The notes below the pieces were generated by a model. That model searched no databases, was not told where the DNA came from, and worked only from the letters and a program-made list of their open reading frames with translations. A DNA stretch of 64,000 nt from Yoonia sp. I 8.24 (GTDB lineage: Bacteria > Pseudomonadota > Alphaproteobacteria > Rhodobacterales > Rhodobacteraceae): the NCBI RefSeq assembly GCF_022096995.1, contig NZ_JACXGQ010000003.1, positions 248,001 to 312,000 of the forward strand, in the 5' to 3' direction. How positions within the stretch are numbered: position 1 is the stretch's first letter; each line of letters begins with the position of its first letter. The translations under genes were made by a program, and so were the position numbers. Shown here one piece after another: positions 1 to 8,364 of this stretch.

Positions 1-261
1 CTGAAAGAAAAACTATTGGCCGCATTACGCGGCGGCATCAAAACCGTGTTGATCCCGCAAGAAAACGCCAAAGACCTGCCGGACATCCCTGATAACGTCA
101 AAGAGGGGCTGACAATCATCCCGGTGCGCCACGTGTCAGAGGTGCTGGAACATGCGCTGGTCAGCGCCCCGGATCCGATCATTTGGGATGAAGCCGCCGA
201 AGAGGCCGCTGCCGCGGCGCTCAAGGCAGGCGAAGCCGCACAAGGTGCGCGGGCGCATTAA
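1..261 (+). CDS. lon: Lon protease, C-terminal end (partial)
   Basis: The frame is open from the first base and ends in TAA. It encodes the last 86 residues of the ATP-dependent serine protease Lon. The stretch [18 protein letters not shown] followed by [14 protein letters not shown] is the typical end of the Lon proteolytic domain, after the catalytic Ser and Lys, which lie outside the window. The Ala/Glu-rich tail after IIWDEAAEE is a usual lineage-specific extension. Lon degrades misfolded and regulatory proteins in the cytoplasm. An HU-family gene follows about 0.9 kb downstream, echoing the common lon-hup order, here separated by a lipoprotein gene. Confidence 0.93.
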   Translation: MKEKLLAALRGGIKTVLIPQENAKDLPDIPDNVKEGLTIIPVRHVSEVLEHALVSAPDPIIWDEAAEEAAAAALKAGEAAQGARAH

Positions 262-280
262 TCGCGGTTAAAGGAAAATG

Positions 281-310
281 AAAGGCGCGCCCTTTGTGGC
301 GCGCTTTTTT
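281..310 (+). terminator. Rho-independent terminator of lon
   Basis: A 7-bp GC stem (285-291 with 298-304, GCGCGCC/GGCGCGC) with a 6-base loop is followed directly by TTTTTT. It lies about 20 bases after the lon stop codon. Confidence 0.85.
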
Positions 311-510
311 ATATGCATAGGCGCTGGCTAGGCGCGCGTTTTGCCACTTGGCACACGTATTCCGAGGGTTCTTAGTGCGCTCTTGCCTTGCAAGTGGTGA
401 CGTCTTTGCTAAAAAGGCAGTAACATAAGCGTGAACATGGCCAGTGCCAATTTCTACGGAAATCTGCCTAATCGCCAATAGTCTTAGTTTATATATTTGA
501 GGAAATTTCT

Positions 511-948
511 ATGCGTCATATTTCAAAATCGGCTTTCCTGGCCATCTTACTTACCGCAGGGTGCATGACTGGCGTTGTTGTCGAAGGATTGGGCGATAAC
601 TCATCCGAGTACGCGAACGACAACGAATGTGACGATCCGAGATTTAAGGGCGAGGGTATGGCGTCGGTGCTGAGCCAAGAAAACACTGGTCGCGATGCGA
701 GTGACTGTGGTCGCATGCTCACAGCGGGTCTTATATCGCAGGTGCGCTCTAAAGAGCAAAGCAGCCCTTCAGAATGTTCTGAAATTGACTTCGGTTTGAA
801 CCGAAATGACTGGGCGCGAAATGGGGTTTGTGACGATCCACGTTTTACCGGTCCCGGCGTGGATGATATCTTAAGGCAAGAGGAACTTTTGCGTGACGCT
901 TCAGATTGTCGGAGGCTTTGTAGTGCCGGCAGAGTTTGGCTTAAGTAG
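511..948 (+). CDS. Small lipoprotein with two CDDPRF repeats
   Basis: This 145-residue protein starts with a lipoprotein signal peptide; the lipobox is LTAGC with Cys18 as the likely acylated residue. The mature part holds two copies of a module of about 35 residues, NECDDPRFKGEGMA to RDASDC and GVCDDPRFTGPGVD to RDASDC, with conserved acidic and Cys positions. The module recurs in secreted proteins of this family as I remember it, but its function is unknown to me. The Asp-rich CDDPRF core could bind metal (inference). GAGG lies 11 bases before the ATG. The gene sits between lon and an HU gene, beyond a terminator, so it probably has its own promoter. Confidence 0.8.
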   Translation: MRHISKSAFLAILLTAGCMTGVVVEGLGDNSSEYANDNECDDPRFKGEGMASVLSQENTGRDASDCGRMLTAGLISQVRSKEQSSPSECSEIDFGLNRNDWARNGVCDDPRFTGPGVDDILRQEELLRDASDCRRLCSAGRVWLK

Positions 949-1177
949 GTAATAGTGCTGCAGCCGACTAGCTTAAAGTACCTTTGCGCACGATATATCA
1001 ACGTACGCTTTTTCATTTGCCTGCTGGGTGTGTCGCGCGAAGCAGATAGGATGGGTGGGCTTATAACGCAAAGATGATGGGTCAGGTGTTCGGCCGCAGC
1101 TAGACAATTGTCAGCTAGACCGCGCTGGTAAGTGCCGCACCACCTGTTAATGTGGCGCAAAGCAAAAGGAAAACACC

Positions 1178-1489
1178 ATGACCACGCCCGAAACCCCACA
1201 GACAGACGAGGCGCTTGAGGCGCCGACCGTTTTGAAAAAGCCACAACTTTTCAATGAGGTTGTTGCGCGGACCGGCCTGAAAAAACGGGATGTGAAGCCA
1301 GCCGTTGAGGCTGCACTTGCGGTGATCGGCGAAGCGCTGGCGCGCGGGGAAGAGCTGGTTTTACCACCCATGGGCAAGACCAGGATCATCAAATCCAAAG
1401 AACTGAACAACGGCGCATCGTTGCTGACGATGAAATTTCGCACGGCAAAAGTTGATAGTGTCGCGCGACCTGCGGATGACGATGCCTAA
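1178..1489 (+). CDS. HU-family DNA-binding protein (divergent)
   Basis: The 103-residue protein resembles the HU/IHF fold. LFNEVVARTGLKKRDVKPAVEA is the N-terminal helical pair, ALARGEELVLPPMGKTRI leads into the beta arms, and the end is basic then acidic. It has a roughly 23-residue Thr/Glu-rich N-terminal extension and a shortened DNA-binding arm, so it is not a canonical HU (about 90 residues with an RNPxT arm). It probably binds DNA as a nucleoid protein, but the arm differs enough that specificity is unclear. AAAGGAAAAC before the ATG is a good ribosome site. The next gene starts 9 bases after the stop, so the two are probably cotranscribed. Confidence 0.8.
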   Translation: MTTPETPQTDEALEAPTVLKKPQLFNEVVARTGLKKRDVKPAVEAALAVIGEALARGEELVLPPMGKTRIIKSKELNNGASLLTMKFRTAKVDSVARPADDDA

Positions 1490-1498
1490 GCGATACAA

Positions 1499-2059
1499 AT
1501 GGCATACCCGGAAATCTATATTTTGCGCCATGGTCAAACGACATGGAACCTCGAAGGGCGTATGCAAGGCGAGCTGAACTCGCCTCTGACCGCGCAGGGC
1601 CGCGACGAGGCCGCACGCCAAGGGGAGATTCTTGCTGAACGTGACCTCCGCGAATTCGCATTTATCAGCAGCCCACAGGGCAGGGCGGTGCAAACGGCGG
1701 GAATCGCCTGCGCGCCACTGGCGGAATTGGTGCGTACAGATGATCGATTGCGTGAAATTGGGGTCGGTGACTGGTCCGGTGCGCTGCGTGACACGCTACC
1801 GCTCCCGGACGCCTCTGATCCCTATATGGCGCAATATGAGGTTGCCCCAAATGGCGAAGGTCTGGCGGCTGTAAAAGCCCGCTGCAACGCATTTTTGCAA
1901 GATTTAAAGGGGCCTGCGGTGCTGGTGACGCACGGGGTGACAGGGCGCACATTGCGCGAAATTCTTGCGGGGCCTGAAGCAATTGAGGGCACCACGATCC
2001 ATGGCGGACAGGGCTGCGTCTATCATTTGAAAAATGGTTCACAAAACTTGCTCACTTAG
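1499..2059 (+). CDS. Histidine phosphatase family protein
   Basis: This 186-residue protein belongs to the phosphoglycerate mutase-like (histidine phosphatase) superfamily. ILRHGQTTWNLEGRMQG contains the catalytic His of the RHG motif near residue 11. SPQGRAVQTA supplies the conserved Arg, REIGVGDWSG the acid region, and VLVTHGVTGRTLR the second catalytic His. It acts in the cytoplasm on a phosphorylated small molecule or protein. The family includes GpmB-like, CobC-like and sugar phosphatases, and the sequence does not decide between them. It follows the HU-like gene at 9 bases. Confidence 0.85.
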   Translation: MAYPEIYILRHGQTTWNLEGRMQGELNSPLTAQGRDEAARQGEILAERDLREFAFISSPQGRAVQTAGIACAPLAELVRTDDRLREIGVGDWSGALRDTLPLPDASDPYMAQYEVAPNGEGLAAVKARCNAFLQDLKGPAVLVTHGVTGRTLREILAGPEAIEGTTIHGGQGCVYHLKNGSQNLLT

Positions 2060-2100
2060 GCTTGCGCCCGCCCGCAACATGCCCTAAATCAGCCCTCATC

Positions 2101-2176
2101 GGGTGATTAGCTCAGTTGGTAGAGCGCTTCCTTTACACGGAAGATGTCGGGAGTTCGAGCCTCTCATCACCCACCA
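2101..2176 (+). tRNA. tRNA-Val (anticodon TAC)
   Basis: A full cloverleaf folds by eye. The acceptor GGGTGAT pairs with ATCACCC, the D arm is GCTC/GAGC, and the anticodon stem CTTCC/GGAAG has loop TTTACAC, giving anticodon TAC. The T arm holds GTTCGAG, the discriminator base is A, and CCA is encoded. It lies 41 bases after the histidine phosphatase gene. Confidence 0.95.
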
Positions 2177-2266
2177 TCCCCTCTATTGTTCATTTGTATC
2201 GTGTCGATGAATTGAGATTTGGTGCTGGGTCGTTGTGCTTTGCTGATAGCCGTTTTGTCATGTCGC

Positions 2267-2300
2267 ATAAAAAACGCTCCGCGAATAGATTCGCGGAGCG
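2267..2300 (-). terminator. Terminator of the barrel-like protein gene
   Basis: On the minus strand an 11-bp perfect stem (2290-2300 with 2275-2285, CGCTCCGCGAA type) with a TCTA loop is followed by TTTTTT. It lies about 45 bases after the stop of the minus-strand gene ending at 2347. Confidence 0.9.
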
Positions 2301-2346
2301 CAGTCATGGAAATCGTTCGCAGCGGGGTTGCACCCAACCGTCAGGC

Positions 2347-3204
2347 TTAGTTGTGTAGTTCTGCGAACATATTCGTTTCGCTGATCAACGAGGGCGCGCC
2401 GATATGGCCTGCTGCACGGGCTGACCCTGCGTTCCCAAAGGTGTACCGCACGCCAAGTGCAATTTCGGTCGAGCGCATTGAATCATCGTCGCTACCAGCA
2501 ATAGGCGTGGATCCGAAAAACGCGACGTCATAAGTCACTGCAAATTGTGACCCGCGTAGCACCGTTTCACCACCAAGCGACAGGTTGTGGAATTCATAAT
2601 CTTCTCCATCATCTTCATAGTCGCTTGCGGTTGCCCACTGTACATCAGCATAGAGCGTGGTGTTTTGAAGTCCCCCATATGTGCCGCCTAGACGTACAAG
2701 CGTCGCGTCTTGGGTGCCATTTGGGCTGCTTGCATCGCGTGATGCTTCAAACTGGGCGATTTGGCCGTAGGCGGTGAAGTTTGCGTTGATCAGATAGTGG
2801 GCTTCGATCCCGTAGCCTGACAACGCGAACTGGGGATCTTCGTCGCCCGTATCGGCCCAGCCGGCCGCGGCAAACAGGCCGAGATCAATTGTTTCGCGAA
2901 CTCCATAAAGGGCGTGGAGCGCGTAAAGCGAACTTGATGGGTCCCCGTCAAGGGTCTCAACCTCGTTGGTGTCGAATTCGATCAAGCGTGCACGGCCGTC
3001 CGCAATAAACCGGAAATCGCCGTATTCTTTGCCAATCGATCCTTCGATTTGTGCTGTGCTACCGTTGTATTCATCGTCATTGTCAATGTTCGAACCGCTC
3101 AACCCGCCGATGCTCACGCCGACAAAACCGTCTTGGGCTGATGCGCTGGTGCATGCCAATGTCGTTAGAAAGGTTGTTAATGCTAATTTGTGTACATTTT
3201 TCAT
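2347..3204 (-). CDS. Secreted outer-membrane beta-barrel-like protein
   Basis: I chose the ATG at 3204 because it begins a clean signal peptide (MKNVHKLALTTFLTTLACT, cut near ASAQD) and has GGAA 8 bases upstream. The frame extends 13 codons further but without signal character. The mature protein of about 260 residues alternates hydrophobic and polar residues with many Gly and aromatic positions (GYGIEAHYL, LVRLGGTYGGL, ALGVRYTF), as in an outer-membrane barrel. Strand-like segments stop before an unusual C-terminal tail of about 25 residues ending in HN, so it lacks the terminal aromatic typical of BAM substrates. No family recognised; porin-like function is inference. Confidence 0.6.
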   Translation of the reverse strand: MKNVHKLALTTFLTTLACTSASAQDGFVGVSIGGLSGSNIDNDDEYNGSTAQIEGSIGKEYGDFRFIADGRARLIEFDTNEVETLDGDPSSSLYALHALYGVRETIDLGLFAAAGWADTGDEDPQFALSGYGIEAHYLINANFTAYGQIAQFEASRDASSPNGTQDATLVRLGGTYGGLQNTTLYADVQWATASDYEDDGEDYEFHNLSLGGETVLRGSQFAVTYDVAFFGSTPIAGSDDDSMRSTEIALGVRYTFGNAGSARAAGHIGAPSLISETNMFAELHN

Positions 3205-3502
3205 AATTGTTCCAATTGTTAAAATACTTCTGTGTTTGCACAATAGACGATTTTCAGGTTTAAGGCGATGTCTTTTAAGTTTGAAACAAATTGCGCCGAA
3301 ACACTGACGCTATGATGCAACAAAAACTGCGGCTCGATCGGTTGTACATTTGGCCCCACTCCGGCCCCAAATCTCGGGTGCTTTTGGGACACAATTCGAA
3401 AACCTGTCCTAGAAGCCATTTTTTGCGAAACCACCGCTTGACGAGGGGCGGGCGCAGACATAGAAGCACCCCACGTTCGGTCACAGACCGGAAAGAAAAT
3501 GC

Positions 3503-3579
3503 GCGGTTGTAGCTCAGCTGGTTAGAGTGCCGGCCTGTCACGCCGGAGGTCGCGGGTTCGAGCCCCGTCAACCGCGCCA
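3503..3579 (+). tRNA. tRNA-Asp (anticodon GTC), copy 1
   Basis: The acceptor GCGGTTG pairs with CAACCGC. The anticodon stem CCGGC/GCCGG has loop CTGTCAC, giving anticodon GTC. The T arm carries GTTCGAG and CCA is encoded. It is identical over 77 bases to the next copy 105 bases downstream. Confidence 0.95.
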
Positions 3580-3607
3580 CTTTCTTTCTTTCGTGATCTA
3601 GCGCTGC

Positions 3608-3684
3608 GCGGTTGTAGCTCAGCTGGTTAGAGTGCCGGCCTGTCACGCCGGAGGTCGCGGGTTCGAGCCCCGTCAACCGCGCCA
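3608..3684 (+). tRNA. tRNA-Asp (anticodon GTC), copy 2
   Basis: This is a base-for-base repeat of the tRNA-Asp at 3503-3579, with the same anticodon and encoded CCA. Only 28 bases separate the two, so they are probably one transcript processed into two tRNAs. Confidence 0.95.
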
Positions 3685-3723
3685 CTTATCCCCCACATAT
3701 CATAGTGCCTTGCGGCGACAGCA

Positions 3724-3743
3724 GGGTGGATCGAGATCCACCC
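3724..3743. repeat. Perfect hairpin between tRNA-Asp and M20 gene
   Basis: GGGTGGATC and GATCCACCC form a 9-base perfect inverted repeat with 2 bases between (practical loop 4). It lies 10 bases beyond the stop of the minus-strand peptidase gene and 40 bases past the second tRNA-Asp. No T-run follows on either strand. It may be a weak bidirectional terminator or a dispersed hairpin element. Confidence 0.55.
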
Positions 3744-3752
3744 TACGCCATA

Positions 3753-5126
3753 TCATTTGGTCATTTCGTGCAGGATGCGCGCCCACGACCGGATGCCTTT
3801 ATGGAAAGACGACAGGTCATATTTTTCATTGGGCGAATGGATCGCGTCGTCGTCTTTGCCAAAGCCGATCAACATTGCGTCCATGTTCAGGATGTCCTTG
3901 AAATGCCCGGCAATGGGGATCGACCCGCCGCAGCCCACATAGGCCGCCGCATTGGGCCATTCGTCGGAGAGCGCTTTGCGCGCTTGGTCAAAGGCCGGGT
4001 GCGTCGTTGTCATTTGGCCCGCAGCACTAGCCCCGTGGTCGCTAAACGTCACTGTGCAATCGGCGGGCAGCATGTCTTGCACCATTTTGCGAAAATTTTC
4101 GCGAATTTTCAGCGGATCTTGCGTTCCGACCAGCCGGAAGCTGATCTTGGCGTGGGCTTCGGATGGCAGCACGGTTTTGAACCCGTCGCCAGTGTACCCG
4201 GACCAGATGCCGTTGACCTCGCAAGTCGGACGTGACCAGATCATCTCGAGTGGGCGGCGCCCGCGTTCTCCGGCTGGTTCAGATAGGCCGACTTCGCCTA
4301 GAAACGCCTTCTCGTCGAACTTCAGATCATCCCAAGCTGCGGCCAATTCATTCGATAGCTCGGGCACCCCATCATAGAAGCCCGGCACGGTGATCCGCCC
4401 GTCGTCATCATGCAAGGCCGCGATGATGCGTGCGAGAACGCGCGCAGGGTTCATCGCAAGGCCACCATACATGCCGGAATGCAGGTCTTTGTCAGGGCCG
4501 GTGATGGTCAACTCTTCGCCTAACAGCCCACGCAGCTGGGTGATGATCGCAGGCGTGCTGTCACCATAAAGCCCGGTATCGCAGATCAGCGCCACATCGG
4601 CGGTCAGTTCTTCGGCGTTCTCGCGCATGAAAGGTGTCAGCGATGGCGACCCGGATTCTTCTTCACCTTCAAAGAACAAGGTGATGTTGCCGGGCAGGGT
4701 GCCGTGGACCTTTTTCCACGCACGGCAGGCCTCAACGAATGTCATCAACTGGCCTTTATCATCTGACGATCCGCGCCCGCGGATGACCGGGCCTTTGGCC
4801 GTGTCTTCGATCTGCGGGTCAAACGGGTCGCGGTCCCAAAGGTCAAGCGGGTCAACAGGTTGCACGTCGTAATGCCCGTAAAACAGCACATGTGGTCCCG
4901 TGCCCCCCGAATGCGCGACAACCATCGGATGCCCCGGTGTTGTGCGCTTTGAAGCCGTGAAGCCAATGCTTTGCAAATCGGCGACGAGCCAATCAGCGGC
5001 GGTGTCACAATCGCCTTTATAGGCGGGGTCAGTTGAAATAGACGGAATGCGCAGCAGTTCAAGTAGCCGGTCAGTTGCCGCGTTCAGGTCGTTGTCGATA
5101 CGCGCTAAGACGGGATCAAGGGTCAT
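3753..5126 (-). CDS. M20 family metallopeptidase (dipeptidase)
   Basis: A 457-residue cytoplasmic M20/ArgE-DapE-type zinc peptidase. Metal and catalytic motifs are visible: GHYDVQP (His85, Asp87), GRGSSDDKGQ (bridging Asp near 122), FEGEEESGSP (Glu155/156), a second metal His in the dimerisation region (DLHSGMYGG) and a terminal ligand near HSPNEKYD. Length and motifs fit the dipeptidase subgroup (CNDP-like), which cleaves short peptides. It stands alone between the tRNA-Asp pair and a divergent lipoprotein gene. Exact substrate cannot be read from the sequence. Confidence 0.9.
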   Translation of the reverse strand: MTLDPVLARIDNDLNAATDRLLELLRIPSISTDPAYKGDCDTAADWLVADLQSIGFTASKRTTPGHPMVVAHSGGTGPHVLFYGHYDVQPVDPLDLWDRDPFDPQIEDTAKGPVIRGRGSSDDKGQLMTFVEACRAWKKVHGTLPGNITLFFEGEEESGSPSLTPFMRENAEELTADVALICDTGLYGDSTPAIITQLRGLLGEELTITGPDKDLHSGMYGGLAMNPARVLARIIAALHDDDGRITVPGFYDGVPELSNELAAAWDDLKFDEKAFLGEVGLSEPAGERGRRPLEMIWSRPTCEVNGIWSGYTGDGFKTVLPSEAHAKISFRLVGTQDPLKIRENFRKMVQDMLPADCTVTFSDHGASAAGQMTTTHPAFDQARKALSDEWPNAAAYVGCGGSIPIAGHFKDILNMDAMLIGFGKDDDAIHSPNEKYDLSSFHKGIRSWARILHEMTK

Positions 5127-5404
5127 GGTGGGGTCCTGTGTTATGGTCGCCGCAAGGGTGGCACGATTGGCGCTGAGGTCAATCGATTTTGAGGCAAAAG
5201 TGTTGCCTTAATGCGAGCCTAATTAAAATAATGCAGCTAGAAATTGAGTGCCTCTATTGCAGTTGGTAGCGTCTGTTAACCTTTCGCTCCTACGTAATAG
5301 CCTTCGCATTTATGCTATTCTGGATTGATTGGTGGCAAATGTCTGGTAGGCACTTACCGGATCACATTATTATGTCGCATATGCGAATACTTAAGGAAAA
5401 GACG

Positions 5405-5884
5405 ATGTTCAAACGCCTCCCATTTATCGTTGTCGGTTTGGCGCTCACTGCTGCATGTGCAGAGCCGGGTGCTCCAATCGAAACTGCTCCGGTCACGCCG
5501 CGCTATACTGCGGCATCATCGCAGTTGACGGCAAATGCCATTCAGCCGATTCCGGTGCGCGCTTACCAAGCCAAAACTGATACAACTGCGCGGCAAGAAT
5601 TGGTTGGCGTTTCTTGCGAAGTGAACACGGCTTTTTACAGTGCAGACGTTGTGACACCGGCTATCGTACAATTGCCAAGTTTCGCTCGTCAAACGCCGGC
5701 GGTATCGCTTGTATGTACCCATGATGGGCAAACTCGTACCGAGATTATTGAGCCGTTTAACAAAACTGTTTCTGAGCGTACGGCGTCTGCGGGTGGTGGT
5801 TTGCTGGCGTATGCTTTGGTTGCTGCAGCAACAAACGCTGACAACAGCGTGTATTCTTACCGCACCTTGTCAGTAGATTTTTGA
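5405..5884 (+). CDS. Small lipoprotein, function unknown
   Basis: The ATG at 5405 is preferred: it has AAGGAAAAG upstream and begins a lipoprotein signal (MFKRLPFIVVGLALTAACAE, lipobox TAAC, Cys17). The longer frame from 5312 lacks signal character. The mature protein of about 140 residues has two spaced Cys (VSCEVNTAFY and SLVCTHDGQ) that may form a disulfide, and a hydrophobic Gly/Ala stretch near the C terminus (SAGGGLLAYALVAAATN). I do not recognise the family. It has its own upstream region of about 280 bases, divergent from the M20 gene. Confidence 0.7.
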   Translation: MFKRLPFIVVGLALTAACAEPGAPIETAPVTPRYTAASSQLTANAIQPIPVRAYQAKTDTTARQELVGVSCEVNTAFYSADVVTPAIVQLPSFARQTPAVSLVCTHDGQTRTEIIEPFNKTVSERTASAGGGLLAYALVAAATNADNSVYSYRTLSVDF

Positions 5885-6021
5885 TCCAAGCGCAAGTTTC
5901 CTTTTCAGGCCGCAATCCTGTTGCGGCCTGAATGTTAGCTATACGATCGCTAATACGATTGATCTGTGAGCTGAAAAGTTTTGGGTAAAATTTACGTGGA
6001 CGCAGCAATCTGGACCAGCAA

Positions 6022-6798
6022 ATGTTTACATATTTTCAAGACCTCGTCACAACGGCCTTTGATTTTGAAGCCACAGATCGGAACGCCCGCAAATTTGCGT
6101 TTGCGCAGCTCATGATTGCTGGGGTGATCGTGATTGGCGTCCCGTTCAAAGTCTTGATGATGATCGGTGATGTGGTGCGAAACCGGCGTGCAAAAGCGTC
6201 GATTTATGCCGACGTGAAAAAGGATCTTCCAGAGGGCGCATCGCGAGAATTGGTCCGCGAAGCGGCGATACGCGCAGAGCTGGAACGCCGCCAAGCCTAT
6301 GCCGCGCCGCTTGCGCCGCCAATTGATCTTGCGGCCGAACCTGTTGATGGATCTTATTTTGTGTCTTTGCGCGCATTCGCTGAGGAAAAACAGAAATCCG
6401 GCGCTGCGATGAATGCGTATGAACGCGAGGCGGCTGGGCCTCTGGCGTTTTTATATGATTCATTTGGGCCCAAAGGGTTTGGGCATTTTGATGCGCTATA
6501 TAGCACCCCGCCATATCGCAGTCATGAATTGCGCGCGTTGTTAGAGACCTTGAATTTACCTGATCTCACAAGCGCGGTCGAATCCGCGATGGGGCTGCAC
6601 TTGCAACGCTACCAACTGTATCGGGACTTTGCAGCAACCGGGATGCCCGCAGAACAGGCCAGGGCCCATCCGGATATGCCATCCTATGACGCGTTGAATA
6701 ATACCGTGAATGTTGCAGGTGGGCAGGCCCGATTTTTGCGTGCTGCGGATCAATATCTTCAGGCGGCTTACCCTTGGGTGCCCGACAGCGGGTTCTAA
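6022..6798 (+). CDS. Unknown single-pass membrane protein
   Basis: The 258-residue protein has one clear membrane segment at about residues 28-48 (AQLMIAGVIVIGVPFKVLMMIG), followed by a basic stretch (RNRRAK). A soluble C-terminal domain of about 140 residues is rich in helices (GPKGFGHFDALYSTPPYRS, LRALLETLNLPDLTSAVESAM). That domain faintly resembles DMP19/DUF4375-like proteins, a guess by eye. The ribosome site is weak (GGACCAG 9 bases before the ATG). The gene runs in the direction of hemA but an FNR-type box lies between them, so it is probably a separate unit. Confidence 0.6.
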   Translation: MFTYFQDLVTTAFDFEATDRNARKFAFAQLMIAGVIVIGVPFKVLMMIGDVVRNRRAKASIYADVKKDLPEGASRELVREAAIRAELERRQAYAAPLAPPIDLAAEPVDGSYFVSLRAFAEEKQKSGAAMNAYEREAAGPLAFLYDSFGPKGFGHFDALYSTPPYRSHELRALLETLNLPDLTSAVESAMGLHLQRYQLYRDFAATGMPAEQARAHPDMPSYDALNNTVNVAGGQARFLRAADQYLQAAYPWVPDSGF

Positions 6799-6866
6799 CG
6801 CAACCCCTACACGATATAGCGCTTATCTGGCCGCATCTGCCCCAAGCGTAGCGCTGTGGGGAGTAT

Positions 6867-6880
6867 TTGATCTAGGTCAA
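6867..6880 (+). promoter_or_regulatory. FNR/FnrL-type box upstream of hemA
   Basis: TTGATCTAGGTCAA matches the FNR consensus TTGAT-N4-ATCAA with one mismatch and sits 146 bases before the hemA start. In Rhodobacter sphaeroides hemA is known to respond to oxygen through FnrL. The link to this gene is inferred from position and match. Confidence 0.7.
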
Positions 6881-7025
6881 CGTGCGGAAAGTGTTTGGCT
6901 GGCAATAGGGATAGGGGCGACAGTTTGTAGCGTATTGCTTGGACGCGTTTGCCCATATATGACGTTTAGAACGATTCAAGTTTTGGTTCGCCAAAACCTG
7001 TGCCGCAAGACAAAGGATACCACCC

Positions 7026-8249
7026 GTGGATTACACTGCCCAACTGGATGCCGCGATTAGCCGTTTGCATGACGAAGGCCGTTACCGGACTTTTATTGAT
7101 ATTGAACGCAAGCGCGGCCAGTTTCCACACGCCACATGGCGCAAGGATGATGGCACCGACACTCCGGTGACCGTTTGGTGTGGGAATGACTATCTGGGGA
7201 TGGGGCAACATCCTGCTGTCTTGGCCGCGATGCACGAGGCCGTGGACGCGACAGGCGCTGGATCCGGCGGGACACGTAATATTTCTGGCACGACAGTCTA
7301 TCACAAGCGGCTTGAGGCCGAATTGGCCAGCCTGCACCAAAAAGAGGCGGCGCTTCTTTTTACCTCTGCTTATATCGCCAATGACGCGACGCTGAGCACT
7401 TTGCCAAAGCTGTTTCCGGGTCTGATTATATATTCGGATGCGTTGAACCATGCCTCTATGATCGAAGGCGTGCGCCGCAATGGTGGCGCAAAACGCATCT
7501 TCCGCCACAATGATCTTGATCATCTGCGGGCTTTGCTTGCAGCCGATGACCCGGCAGCCCCAAAGCTGATTGCGTTTGAATCGATCTATTCAATGGATGG
7601 CGACTTTGCCCCTATCGAGGCGATTTGTGATCTCGCGGACGAATTTGGTGCGCTGACCTATATCGATGAAGTTCACGCCGTTGGCATGTACGGTCCGCAA
7701 GGGGCGGGCGTTGCTGCGCGCGATGGGTTGATGGGCCGGATTGATATTATCAATGGTACCTTGGCCAAAGCTTACGGTGTGATGGGCGGCTATATCGCTG
7801 CCTCTGAAAAAATGTGTGATGCGACCCGGTCCTATGCGCCAGGGTTCATCTTTACCACCAGCTTACCGCCTGCGGTCGCTGCGGGGGCTGCGGCCAGTGT
7901 TGCACTTTTGAAAACCGACGATGGGCTGCGTTTGCAGCACCAAACCCAAGCGAAAATCCTCAAGCTGCGGCTAAAGGGGATGGGATTGCCGATCATTGAT
8001 CACGGCAGTCACATTGTACCGCTGATCGTGGGCGATCCGGTCCATACTAAAAAGCTGTCGGATATGCTTTTGTCTGAGTTCGGAATCTATGTGCAGCCGA
8101 TCAATTTCCCGACCGTTCCGCGCGGCACAGAGCGGTTGCGGTTTACGCCGTCACCGGTTCACGGACCGCGCGAAATGGATGCACTTGTCAGCGCTTTGGA
8201 CAATCTTTGGTCGCATTGCGCGCTGAATCGCGCCGAGTTGGCTGGTTAA
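7026..8249 (+). CDS. hemA: 5-aminolevulinate synthase
   Basis: A 407-residue PLP enzyme that condenses glycine and succinyl-CoA to 5-aminolevulinate, the first step of the alphaproteobacterial (C4) tetrapyrrole route. The start is GTG and the N terminus [18 protein letters not shown] is characteristic. Key sites are the DEVHAVG motif (Asp214 contacting the PLP ring nitrogen) and NGTLAKAYG with Lys248 as the Schiff-base lysine, the same number as in Rhodobacter capsulatus ALAS. Full length. An FNR-type box upstream suggests control by oxygen. It feeds heme, cobalamin and, if present, bacteriochlorophyll synthesis. Confidence 0.97.
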   Translation: MDYTAQLDAAISRLHDEGRYRTFIDIERKRGQFPHATWRKDDGTDTPVTVWCGNDYLGMGQHPAVLAAMHEAVDATGAGSGGTRNISGTTVYHKRLEAELASLHQKEAALLFTSAYIANDATLSTLPKLFPGLIIYSDALNHASMIEGVRRNGGAKRIFRHNDLDHLRALLAADDPAAPKLIAFESIYSMDGDFAPIEAICDLADEFGALTYIDEVHAVGMYGPQGAGVAARDGLMGRIDIINGTLAKAYGVMGGYIAASEKMCDATRSYAPGFIFTTSLPPAVAAGAAASVALLKTDDGLRLQHQTQAKILKLRLKGMGLPIIDHGSHIVPLIVGDPVHTKKLSDMLLSEFGIYVQPINFPTVPRGTERLRFTPSPVHGPREMDALVSALDNLWSHCALNRAELAG

Positions 8250-8275
8250 CTCTTTTTCAACGTATGCATGGCAAC

Positions 8276-8291
8276 CGCTAATATGTTAGCG
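8276..8291. promoter_or_regulatory. Inverted repeat CGCTAA-N4-TTAGCG upstream of RodZ-like gene
   Basis: A perfect 6+6 inverted repeat around TATG lies 27 bases after hemA and 74 bases before the RodZ-like start. It may be an operator. The half-sites resemble those near the GAPDH genes but are arranged in the opposite sense. Confidence 0.35.
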
Positions 8292-8364
8292 TGTTTGTAG
8301 GTACTCTTGTGAACGCGATTCGCGTTCCTTGGGCACTTAGGGGCATTAAGCGACGGGACAGTCG

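Noticed and set aside
516..1244. Minus-strand frame of 242 residues across the lipoprotein gene and HU upstream region
   Set aside because: Runs antisense to a better-supported lipoprotein gene and shows no family features.
3275..3685. Minus-strand frame of 136 residues containing MARLTGLEPATSGVTGRH twice
   Set aside because: It is the antisense reading of the two tRNA-Asp genes, a well-known artefact; the repeat is the tRNA duplication.
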